In this document: positions 43,085 to 52,670 of the stretch, piece after piece
Position numbering within the stretch: the stretch's first letter is position 1
How the letters are laid out: each line of letters begins with the position of its first letter
Assembly: GCF_000283155.1 (NCBI RefSeq)
Contig: NW_004454177.1
Location: 7,213,230 to 7,277,229, forward strand
Reading direction: 5' to 3'
Length of the DNA stretch: 64,000 nt
Source: Ceratotherium simum simum
Taxonomy: Eukaryota; Chordata; Mammalia; Perissodactyla; Rhinocerotidae
Program-made: the position numbers and the translations under genes
Notes under the pieces: generated by a model
Told to the model about the DNA's origin: nothing
Databases searched by the model: none
Seen by the model: only the letters and a program-made list of their open reading frames with translations

Positions 43085-43478
43085 TAGCCCAAATGTCCAT
43101 CAACTGATAAATGGATAAACAAATTGTGGTATATCCATACAATGGAATATTATTCAGCCGTAAAAAGGAATGAAGTACTGAAACATGCTACAATGTGATG
43201 AACCTCAAAAACGTTATGCTAAGTGAAAGAAGCCATAAAGGTCATATGTGGTATGGTTCATTTCTATGAAATGTCCAGAATAGGTAAATCTATAGAGACG
43301 GAAAGCAGATGGGTGGTTGCCAGGGGCTGGGAGGAGGGAGTATGGGTAAGGAATTTCCTTTTGGGGTAACAAAAATGATTTGGAACTAGACAGAGGTAGT
43401 GGCTGCACAACACTGTGAATGTACTAAATTTTTCACTTTAAAATGATTAATTTTATGTTATATGAATTTGACATAAAA
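43085..43478 (+). mobile_element. L1 LINE 3' end (L1M-type), 5'-truncated, sense
   Basis: 'aaatgtccatcaactgataa', 'caatggaatattattcagcc', 'atgctaagtgaaagaagcc', 'gtggttgccaggggctggg' and 'aattttatgttatatgaattt' then an A tail at about 43468-43478. ORF2 remnants are broken. Confidence 0.9.
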
Positions 43479-43499
43479 AAAAAATTACAGATAAACAAA

Positions 43500-45155
43500 C
43501 AAACAAAGAAGGGAATGTTATTTAGCCCTGGGGCATCTGGGTAAATTCTACCGGATGTCTTTCTTAGTATCCTGAGCTGCCTTTTGAAGCTGCCCACATA
43601 GATGTGTAGGTGTCTACCAGGGCTGCTACTCTGCACAGCTCCAGGGACACCATTGATGTGATGGTCCATGTGGATGGAGCACAGCGGGCCTGTGTCTACC
43701 CTTGGGTGTCACGAGGTCTCTGGCCAAGAGAGGGGTATGGCAGGAGCTCCAGGCTGGCCTCCTCCACCCATGTCTCCTGCCTGCATAGTCACAATAAGAT
43801 TTATTTCCCTCCCAGCTGCCAACCAAGGGGACTGACCACTGATTACCAAGAGCTGGTAGGTGGAAAGAGGGTCTCCCCCTCTGTGGTGTCACTCCCCATC
43901 CCTGCCATCTTTTCTGCCTCCCAATGCAGTGGTCATTGCCAGCACTCTTAAGATATAGTGGGCAAGGGAGAAGGAGAAGACTCTAGGTGATGAAAGAAGA
44001 GACCCAAAGTCATTATTTTAATGGAGTCATTGGCTGTGCTTCTACATCTCCTTATCAATGTCATTAGAATTAATTTGATTGTGTGCTATCCCTCTTCTCT
44101 CTCTCTCCTTTCTCATCACAAATGACTTTCTTCATGGATATGTTACCTTCGGGCATGACAAGTTTCCACATCTTGGGACCTTTGAGGTGAAGGCAATGTG
44201 CAGGAACTCCTGCTCACTCAGAGCTGGCTGCAGAGGCCTCCTCCTTCTCGACATCGGCTTCTCTTGCTCTCAGTGCACTGGGATTGGAGAGGATCATAAA
44301 GGGCTTCTGTCTGGTAGTGTCTCCGTAAGGAACTTAAGAAATTCAGTGTCTTGCTTCCATCAGCCATAATAAATTTTAGGGACAATAGCTCTCAAGAATT
44401 TTGCTTTGCTCCTTAATGCAGAATTCTTAAGCCACACGGAATTCTCCACCCTGGTAGTAGACTCCCTTCTCACCCAATCCAGGCCTTAGAGACCAGAGGC
44501 TTGTGAGACAGCTTCATAAGGGCTGTGAGTTAACCTGCATCCATGGAGGGGTAGGAGTAGGTATCAGCGAGTGTCGGACACTCTGCCAGTGGCCTGGCCT
44601 CAGAGGGAGGGATCTGTAAGGAGGCTGAAGATGCCTTTGCACTAACAGGGATTGTCTAGTGGGGGAGGCGGCCACTAGCTCTTGATGCTGTCTCCTCAGA
44701 GCTGCACTCACCAAGGCTACAAGGTAGAAGGGGAGCTTGCTGGGTTCTGGGCAAACTCCCACTTCTCCCCACAAACAGACTTCATTGGGCAGCCTGAGAA
44801 GCCTGCCCACATATTGTCCTTTGGGGAAGACCCCATGGAAAAGTGCCTGGTGTGTTTGCTAACTGCCACTTTGGGTTTCAACAGGGTTGGATATAGGGAG
44901 CACATAGCAGCCGCAAGTGGCACCCATAGTTAGCCCTTTGCCTACTGCACTGCGGGCACCTGCCAGGCCTGATGCTCTTTGCAAGACTGGATTGATTCTG
45001 GCATCCGTGGGTTGGACATTGAGTGACCGTACCCCTCCAGCAGGCACCCTCTGGTTTCTGCATCTGGACGAATGCCTTAGAGAGGCCACCTGCTCTGCAT
45101 TTCTAGAGAGCTCAGGGTCATGCCTTGTAGAGGTGAAAGGGGAGGATTAGACTCT
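43500..45155. other. No recognised feature
   Basis: About 1.6 kb of mainly unique sequence. Frames at 43610-43951, 44079-44369 and 44514-44810 have no domain or splice support. A mildly AT-rich segment at 44020-44090 (GTCATTAGAATTAATTTGATTG) might be regulatory but is short. Confidence 0.4.
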
Positions 45156-45159
45156 GTGG

Positions 45160-45800
45160 CAGTGTGCTGGAGTGAATGGAGCCCAGGAGAGAGTCTGAAA
45201 CCTGATTGAGCCCTGCCTTGGCCACTGTCTAGCTGTATGACCTTGGCCAAGGCATGTTCCCTTTATGGGCCGTATTACTTGGCTCCAACTGCTGTAACAA
45301 TGTACCACAAACTGGGTGGCTTAGAGCAACAGAAATTTATTGTTTCACAGTTCTGGAGGCTAGAAGTCTGAAATCAAGGTGTCAGCAGGGCCATGCTCCC
45401 TCTGAGACCTGTAAAGGAGGATCCTTTCCTGCTTCTTCCAACTTCTGGTAGCTCCAGACATTCCTTAGCTTGTGACAGTATCACTCCAATTTCACATGGC
45501 ATTCTCCCTATGTCTCTTCACAGAGTCTTCCCTCTGTGCATGTCTGTCTCTGTGTCCACATTTCCCCTTTTCATAAGGACACCTGTCATATAGGGTGAGG
45601 GCCCACCCTAAGGACCTTATTTTAATTTGATTATCTCTGTAAAGACTCAGTTTCCAAATAAGGTCGTATTTGGAGGCATTGGGGGTAAGGATTCCAACAT
45701 ATCTTTTTTGGGAGACACAATTCAACCTGTAATGCGGGCCTTGGTCTCCTTCCCTGCAAAATCAAGGTTGAACTAGGGTCTCCTCCATCATGGACCTTCT
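45160..45800 (+). mobile_element. MIR SINE, sense, split by an MLT1-like LTR
   Basis: Left part 45160-45271 ('gcctggccactgtctagctg'-like, 'tatgaccttggccaaggca') and right part 45736-45800 ('tccttccctgcaaaatcaag') join into a MIR when the LTR is removed. Confidence 0.65.
45272..45735 (-). mobile_element. MLT1-like MaLR solo LTR, antisense
   Basis: On the + strand: 'caacagaaatttattgtttc', 'cacagttctggaggctagaag', 'tgaaatcaaggtgtcagcag', 'aaataaggtcgtatttggag' and 'gggagacacaattcaacctg', the complement of MaLR LTR landmarks. GGGCC flanks it at 45267-45271 and 45736-45740, a 5-bp TSD as expected for ERVL-type integration. No internal region remains. Confidence 0.87.
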
Positions 45801-45898
45801 GTGATCCTGTGCCACTTGCCAGAAACTTTGCCTTTTTTTTGCCAATATAAACAAAAGAAAGTCTAAATTCCCAAGCAGAGGAAAAGAAGCGTTTTTCA

Positions 45899-46066
45899 TA
45901 AGTGGTTGTCAAACTCTTAGAATCTCCTGGGGAGCAGGTTAAAATGGCAACATTCTGGTCCCAATCGCAGAGATTCTGATCCAATGGGATCCTGAGGATC
46001 TGTATTTTTAGAAGCTCCCCATGATCCTGATGCTAATGGTCCTCAAAGCTCAGTTTAAGAAATTCT
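45899..46066 (+). mobile_element. MER5A-like hAT non-autonomous DNA transposon
   Basis: Begins near 'aagtggttgtcaaactct' and includes 'gaatctcctggggagcagg', 'gagattctgatccaatggg' and 'gatcctgatgctaatggtcc'. Flanks gtttttca (45891-45898) and gcttttca (46067-46074) differ at one base, fitting the 8-bp TSD of hAT elements. Confidence 0.8.
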
Positions 46067-46077
46067 GCTTTTCACAA

Positions 46078-46168
46078 GGTGTATGTATACCAAAACATCA
46101 AGTTATACACCTTAAACATATACCATTTTAATTTGTCAATTTTACCTCAGTAACGGTGGAAAAAAAGA
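46078..46168 (+). mobile_element. L1 3' UTR end, short
   Basis: 'gttatacaccttaaacatat' and 'atttgtcaattttacctcag' with an A-rich tail are the last ~90 bases of an L1M-type element. Confidence 0.75.
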
Positions 46169-46875
46169 AATACTCCTTTGCCGCTTGGTCCAGACTCTGG
46201 TCCTGTCCTCACCTAAGAGGTGGAATGTAGATGCTGGGATAGAGAGCTGGAGGAATTGCCATCTGAACTCAGCCCCCAGTGCTTCCGATCCACTGCCCGG
46301 GCCTTAGTTATGGTCCCACACAGACAGACCTGAGGCAGGGGAGGCTCCCCAATACACATGCTACCTGGGGTCTTCTCTCAGGTCCTAGGGAGAGAATTAT
46401 GGTTGTGAGAATTATGGCAGGGGCTGTTGGGAGAGGTGGGCAGTCCCATCACCTCAAGACCTGTGACAAACACCTGTCATCATTACCGAGAGAAGTAAGT
46501 CATGTTTTGTGGTCCCAGGTATCTTTTCTAAATTGGTGAGACGGGGCTGATTTATTTGTTAATTAACAGATGGAGACACATGCAATAATGTGGTTTCTTT
46601 ATTTATACTTGACAGTGGTGGGTTTCTGGAGAAGCTCCTAGAGATGCAGGCACTGCCTGAGGGAGGAGCTGGGATAATGGTTGTCATGGGAAGAGGAGTC
46701 ATCCTGGATGGGGACCCTCATGGCTGCACCTGTTCCCCCAGGTATATCCCACATTCTCTCCTGACCAGGAAATCAGTGTCACTTCCCCACTGGGTTGGCA
46801 AATTGCTTGGTCGGGTGAAAAAACCAAAGTTACTTTTTATTAAAAAGCTCAAATTTTCCTCCTTTCCTCAATTAT
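46169..46875. other. No recognised feature
   Basis: Unique sequence; the frame 46590-46898 has no domain. Confidence 0.4.
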
Positions 46876-46879
46876 TTCT

Positions 46880-46995
46880 TTATTTTCTTCTTCCATAGAT
46901 ATTGAATGTCTACTTCTACACGTGCTAGGCACTGTGCTAGCCAGCAGTGAATACCACAGACACAACCCTTGCTTTTGGGGATCAGTTGCCCTCTT
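46880..46995 (-). mobile_element. L2 3'-end fragment, antisense
   Basis: 'atattgaatgtctacttcta', 'tgctaggcactgtgctagcc' and 'ggggatcagttgccctc' match the L2 3' end on the minus strand. Confidence 0.65.
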
Positions 46996-47029
46996 CCATA
47001 CAGTGGGGAACTCAAAAAGGTCTCCTTTT

Positions 47030-48040
47030 TAAAATTGAGGTGTAATTGACATATAGCATTGTGTGATTTTAAGGTGTATAACATGTTGGTTTGATACATT
47101 TATATATTGCAATATGATTACTACAGTAGTGTTAGCTAATACCTTTATCATATCACATATTTATCATCTCTTTTTTGTGTTAAGAATAGTTATGATTTAG
47201 TCTCAGCATCTTTGAAGTTTATAATACAGTTTTGTTGACTATAATCACTACAGACTATATATACTCCATACATAGTGTGTTAGATCTCCAGAACTTATTT
47301 ATCTACTAGTTGTACATTTGTGCCCTTAAACAACATCTCCCCAACTCCTCCACCCTCCAGCCCCTAGTAGCCACCATTCTACTCTCTGTTTTTTCACGTT
47401 CAGTTTTTTTAGATTCCACATATAATGAGATCATACAGTATTTGTCTTTTTCTGTCTGGCTTATCTCACTTAGCGTAATGCCTTCAAGGTCCACCCATGT
47501 TGTTGCAAATGGCAGGATTTCCTTCTTTCTCATGGCTGAATAAATTCCATTGTATATATATATATACCACAAATTCTTTATCCCTTCATCCATTGATGTA
47601 AACCTAGGTTGTTTCCATATCTTGGCTATTGTGAATAATGCTGCAATGAACATGGGTGTGCAGATATCCCTTTGAGATACTGATTTCAATTCCTTCAGAT
47701 ATATACCCAGGAGTGGGATTGCTGGATCATATGGTAGTCCTATTTTTAAGTTTTTGAGGAATCACCATACTGTTTTCCGTAATGGCTGCACCAATTTACA
47801 TTCCTACCAACAGTGCACCAAGGGTTCCCTTTTCTCCACATCCTCATCAATACTTGTTATCTCTTGTCTTTTTGATAAAAGCTATCCTAACAGGTATGAG
47901 GTGATATTTCATTGTGGTTTTTATTTACATTTCCCTGATGATTAGTGATGTTGACAACCTTTTATATAAGGCCAATATACCTATTGGCCATCTGTATATC
48001 TTCTTTGGAAAAATGTCTATTCAGGTCTTTTGCAAAGAGG
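47030..48040 (-). mobile_element. L1 LINE 3' end (L1MA-type), antisense, ~1 kb
   Basis: Begins with the complement of the 3' tail ('aaaattgaggtgtaattgac', 'gtgtataacatgttggttt'), then 'cagaacttatttatctacta', 'ttcacttagcgtaatgcc'-like, 'ttgtgaataatgctgcaatg' and 'tccaccaacagtgcacc'-like, ending near 'tattcaggtcttttgca'. ORF2 C-terminal frames on the minus strand (47306-47689) are recognisable but broken. Confidence 0.9.
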
Positions 48041-48475
48041 GCTGCTTGGTTTACCCTATTCCACGCTCAGTGTAAAGGAAACAAGAATCCACGACCACAT
48101 GATGCTTTGTAGCAGCTTGGCTCTAAGGCAGACCCAGCCACACTGAACATTTGGTAGACACCTTGTCTAGGCTAATAGATCTTGTTGGGGAGAGTGAGTC
48201 ATCCCCAGGACAATTCTGGCACAGGTGGAAGTCTTTCCCTTGAGTTGCTCACATGTAGGCAGAAGCCTGGGCCTGACTGTGCTGAAGGGTGTTTGCAGGC
48301 CACTAGCCTGGTGTGGGCATTCCTGAGACATGCCTTACCCCCAGGTCCACCCCTTTTAGTTCTAGAGATCAAGACCAGGCTTCAAGCTATAGCTCAAACT
48401 CTCTTTAAAAACTCTGGCCAGTAGATGGCCACTGCTAGGCTGAATATCAGAAGTTAGTCGATGTCTACATATTTT
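48041..48475. other. Unique sequence with a strong CTCF-like motif
   Basis: CCAGTAGATGGCC at 48418-48430 matches the CTCF core CCASYAGRKGGCR at 12 of 13 positions by eye, preceded by TGG as in the extended motif. The rest of this stretch has no landmarks. Confidence 0.45.
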
Positions 48476-48479
48476 GTAA

Positions 48480-48690
48480 TTTGAAGTGTATAGTGGTTTT
48501 CCTATGACATTATGCCTTAGCACATTAATCCTCATAACAAGCCTGTGAGGGAGGTACTATAATCACCTTCATTTTACAGATGAGAAAACGGAAGTGTGAA
48601 GAGATGAAGGGCTCCCAAGGTCCACCAGCTGGCGAAGGGCAGAGTGAGGGTCTGGTTCTGGAGCTCGCGTTCTTAACCACCTCCACTACC
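48480..48690 (-). mobile_element. MIR SINE, antisense
   Basis: 'ctcataacaagcctgtgagg', 'cttcattttacagatgagaa' and 'gttcttaaccacctccacta' are in antisense MIR order. Confidence 0.88.
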
Positions 48691-49000
48691 CTCGTCCCAG
48701 GATAGTGTAAGCCTAGTCCACGGCCAGATCTGTATCTACACCCATCCCTGATCTACGCTCTCTCTCTTTCTCCCTCTATCTGCACATATCACACCTAGAT
48801 AAATACTGGGACACAGTCTGGGCTTGTAGTCAAGTACGCTGCAGCAGGAGGCCAGATCTGCCTGTTACTGGACTTTGTCCTTTTCACTCTACCTTGCCAT
48901 TCCCCCTTCTCTGCGTACCAAGGGGCGTGTTAACAACATTTCAAATAGGCTGAAAGAAAAAGAACAATAGCCTCCAGGAAAAAGCAGGTGTAGGCAGGTA
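48691..49000. other. No recognised feature
   Basis: Unique sequence without landmarks. Confidence 0.4.
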
Positions 49001-49004
49001 GCAT

Positions 49005-49245
49005 AAAAGCTGTAGGCTCAGGCTCTGGAGCCATACTATCTGTGTTCATAGCCCTGCTCTGCCACCTACCAGCTGTGGGGCCTCGGGCAGGCCACAGTTT
49101 CTTCAGGCCTCTTCAGGCCTCAATTTCTTCCTGGCTACAATGGAGATAGAAGTACTACCTGTCCCATATAGTTACTGTGGAGAGTAAGTAAGGAAATGCA
49201 TATAAAGTGCTATCACAGTTGCCGACAGAATAAGCGATGAATAAA
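49005..49245 (+). mobile_element. MIR SINE, sense, nearly complete
   Basis: 'aggctctggagccatactat', 'ctctgccacctaccagctgt', 'gcctcaatttcttcctggc' and 'aaggaaatgcatataaagtg' are in MIR order. A small internal duplication of 'cttcaggcct' occurs at 49101-49119. Confidence 0.88.
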
Positions 49246-49360
49246 TGGTGATGATGATGATGATGTTAATGAAGATGATGATAATGGATATGATTAAGAT
49301 GATGTTGATGAAGAAGGAGGAGGAGGAAGATGTGGAGGAGGGGGAGGAGGAGAAGGGGTC
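49245..49360. repeat. (GAT)n then (GGA)n compound microsatellite
   Basis: GATGATGAT units with interruptions (49246-49310) pass into GGA/GAGGA units (49311-49357). It sits at the MIR tail. Confidence 0.9.
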
Positions 49361-49750
49361 AGGCTTGTGGTGAAGTCCTCACCACCAACTTTGGGGAGAA
49401 CATGCTCATCTCTGGCCAGAAGAGGCTTCCTGACAGTTATGGAGGAAGTGTCCCTTAGCAGATGTGCAAAGACAGGAGCAATTTCAAAGCATCCCCCTAG
49501 TGGGGGTCAGCCACGAGTCCACACACATGCGCATTCCCCCTAGGATCTGGAGAGCACTTTGACGTGAGTCAAGCAGAGTTGCAGTGCCAGCTTCCAGCTT
49601 CTTCTATTCAACTCTGCAGAACTCTTTGCTTCAGTCTATGAAAACAGATGCTATAAGTCATTAGAAAGCCAAACAACTTTGCTAAGATCCCCAAGAAAGT
49701 AACTGCTTCTGCCAAGCATTCATAATAGCTACCACTGTGTCCCAATTAGG
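49361..49750. other. No recognised feature
   Basis: Unique sequence. CCCCCTAGTGGGGG near 49493-49506 is a short palindrome. Confidence 0.4.
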
Positions 49751-50173
49751 AGTCAGGTCCTCCACACAATAGTCAAAGTGATCCTGTTAAAGGGTAAATC
49801 AAACCATATCCCTCTGCTGCTCCAAAGGGATCCTCATTTCACTAAAAAAAAAAAAAGAAAAAAAAAAAAAGCCAAAGCCTTACAGCAGCCTATGAGGTCT
49901 TATCGAATCTGACCTCCCATCCCCCATTGGATCTTGTCTCTTGTTACTCTTCCCCTCTCTTTTGCTTCTTCAGCCACATCAGTCTTCTCTGTACTGCAAA
50001 CATACGAGGCACACTGCCACTCAGTGCCTTTGCACTGGCTGTTTCCTCTGCCTGGAATGCTCTTTCCCAGATATCCCCATGGCTCACTCCCTCACTCCTT
50101 TGAGTCATTGCTCAAAGTTCCCATCTCTGTGAGGACCACACTCACCATGTTAATTTAAATTTCAAACACTTAG

Positions 50174-50181
50174 TGACGTCA
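50174..50181. promoter_or_regulatory. CRE palindrome TGACGTCA at the L1 5' end
   Basis: A perfect CREB/ATF site seven bases into the L1, followed by GCATCATGGTGG, which resembles a decayed YY1 site (CAAGATGGCGG type) used by L1 promoters to set the start site. It suggests that the true, or almost true, 5' end of the element is kept. Confidence 0.5.
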
Positions 50182-50887
50182 GCATCATGGTGGAGTGAGT
50201 TGTTCCCTTTGTCTCTCCCCTATAAGTTACAACTAAATGGACATTCATTAACCAGCTGAGGATTCCCTGCACAGCATAATAGGACATCTGAGAGATCCAC
50301 ACAGCCACACATCTGAAGGTGGGGGGACTGGATCCCTGGGAAACAGTGGAACTAGGTGAACGCACCCCCCCCCTCCCCGGCACTAGCGATCTAAGTCATG
50401 GGTCCTCACACAGTGACTGGTGTGACTGTAAGAGGAGGTGGAGGCAACCTGGCCCATGCAAATGTTTTTGGGGTTGTAGCCCGGCCTGTGGGAGCACCCA
50501 CTGCACTGTAGCTGCACTGAGTGGTGCAGCTCAGCCCCTGTGAAGAAGCCCCCACCAAGTGCAGCAGCTCAGCTGAGCTGCCTGTGAGTGTAGAGCTGGG
50601 CCATGTGTGAAAGAAAGTGCCCCTCCCCTCCTGCCTAGCACACCAGCTCAGCAGGTCCCCTGATGAGTGCAGTGGTCCCGTGCCAGAGCAACCTGCCAGC
50701 GGAGCACAGAGGCCTTGCCTGTGCTTGTGCATGTGTGATCTGCCAAGCAGCAGTGGCCAGCACACAAATGCAAAGAAGCCCTACTGGCACAACTTCCAGC
50801 AGACAGCGTGGGATCAGAAAACACAACTCCTGCCCACCTCCCCCAGGGTTGGGGGGTGGAATCTGTGACTTGATACTACCAGAAATG

Positions 50888-51891
50888 CACCAGCAAAGGA
50901 TCACTTCATCAAACACCATGAAGAACTACATTAACGCTTCAGAGCAGAAGGAAAATGACGTGTCTCCAGAAACCAATCCTGAACTTATAGAAATTTACAA
51001 TCTAAATGACAGAGAATTCAAAATAGTTATCATAAAGAAACTCAATGAGTTACAAGAAGACTCAGAAAGACAGTTCAGAGAGCTCAGGAATAAAATTAAT
51101 GAGCATAAGGACTATTTCACCAACAAAATTGAAACTCTAAAAAAAAAAAAAAAAAAACAGAAATTCTAGATAGGAAGAATACTACTAATGAGATAAAAAA
51201 TAATCTAGAGTCCATAAGAAATAGAGCTGACATTATGGAGGACAGAATTAGTGATTTAGAGGATAGAAATATAGAAATGTTTCAGGTGGAGGAGGAGAGA
51301 GAACTAAGATTTTTAAAAAATGAAGAAATTCTTCAAGAAATATCTGACTCAATTAGGAAAAGCAACATAAAGATGATAGGTATTCAGGTGGAAGAAGTGA
51401 GGGAGAAAGGAGAAGAGAGCTTGTTCAAAGAAATAATAGCTGAGAACTTCCCAAACCTGGGGAAGGAACTGGACTTACAAGTACATGAAGCCAATAGAAC
51501 TCCTAATTACATCAATGCAAAAAGACCTTCTCCAAGGCGTATAATATTAAAATTGGCAAAAGTCAATGAAAAAGAAAAAATATTAAGGGCAGCAAGGCAG
51601 AAGGAAATAACCTACAAAGGAACCCCTATCAGCCTTTCAGCAGATTTCTCAGCAGAAAACTTACAGGCTAGGAAAGAATGGAATGATATATTCAAAATAC
51701 TGAAAGACAAAAACTTTTAGTCAAGAATACTCTATCTGGTGAAACTATCCTTCAGATATGATGGAGAAATAAAAGCTTTCCCAGATAAACAAAAGCTGAG
51801 GGAGTTCATTGCCACTAGGCCTGCCTTACAAGAAACATTGAAAGGAGCCCTCCCATCTGAAACTAAAAACGAAAGGTTTACAAAACCCTGA
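50888..51891 (+). pseudogene. L1 ORF1 relic (nucleic-acid-binding chaperone), frameshifted
   Basis: ORF1p is the trimeric RNA-binding protein that packages L1 RNA. The readable part starts at a Met near 50888 or 50920 (MKNYINASEQKEND...). It shows a charged heptad-rich coiled-coil region (NELQEDSERQFRELRNK), then in another frame the RRM-like part (KIMGIQVEEV-like) and the C-terminal domain with RPSPRRIILKL and KEKILRAARQK. A run of about 17 A at 51140-51156 marks the frame change. A TAG at 51718-51720 interrupts the C terminus, and the original stop is TGA at 51889-51891. Not functional. Confidence 0.88.
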
Positions 51892-52353
51892 GCAAGTAGA
51901 TACATAGACAGACAGAATCAGAAAATTGCAGCTCTAAATCAGAATACGTAAGTAAACACTTAATTATAACCTAAAAGACAAAGGGAAGGAAACCATCCAA
52001 AATAACTATAAATACTTCAACTCAGTCACAAACTCACAAGACAGAAAAGAACAATTTGTGACAACAACAACTCAGAAGGGGTAGGGAAAAGGGATGGAAC
52101 CTGCTTAGGCTAATGGAGATAAGAGGCTATCAGAAAATGGACTATTGCATCTATGAGATTTTTTATACAAACCTCATGGTTTGTATTAAAAAATCAGAGC
52201 AGATTTTTTAACTTCCTAAAAAAACTTTAACTGCACTAAATGAAAAATCAGAGCAGAGCCACATCATAAATAAATAGAAAATGAAAAAAAAAAATCACAG
52301 AAAACTGCCAAACTGAAATGGCAGTCAGAAATACAAGGGAAAAGAAACAATGA
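51892..52353 (+). other. L1 inter-ORF region (left part)
   Basis: A-rich spacer between the two L1 ORFs. It contains a near-duplicated 'aaaaatcagagcaga' motif at about 52189-52203 and 52244-52257. No frame of note. Confidence 0.7.
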
Positions 52354-52574
52354 AGGGCCAGCCCTGATGGTCTACTGGTTAGAGTTTAGCACTCTCATTG
52401 CTTTGATGGCCCTGGTTTGTTTCCCGGTTGCGGAGCCACACCACCCATCTGTCTGTTGTCATGCTGTGGTGGTGGCTCACTTAGAAGAACTAGAAGGTCT
52501 TACTAGAAGGGAGAAAAAAAAAAGAGGAAGATTGGCAACAGATGTTAGCCCAGGGTGACTCCTTTCCTGAAAAA
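52354..52574 (+). mobile_element. ERE SINE, sense, nested in the L1 spacer
   Basis: Head 'gggccagccctgatggtcta' near 52355, degraded B box 'tttgtttcccggttgcgg', and tail 'gaggaagattggcaacagat'. Flanks AAGGGAAAAGAAACAATGA (52335-52353) and AAGGAAAAGAAAAAATAG (52575-52591) form an imperfect TSD. It is more diverged than the other EREs, so it is probably an older subfamily member. Confidence 0.85.
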
Positions 52575-52670
52575 AAGGAAAAGAAAAAATAGACTCCACT
52601 TGCATTAAAAAAAAAATGAAGAAACAAAGAAACAAGGGAAATATAGAACAACCAGAAAATAAGAGATAAA

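Noticed and set aside
49493..49506. CCCCCTAGTGGGGG as a CTCF site
   Set aside because: Lacks the GGC after the G run on either strand; better described as a short palindrome.
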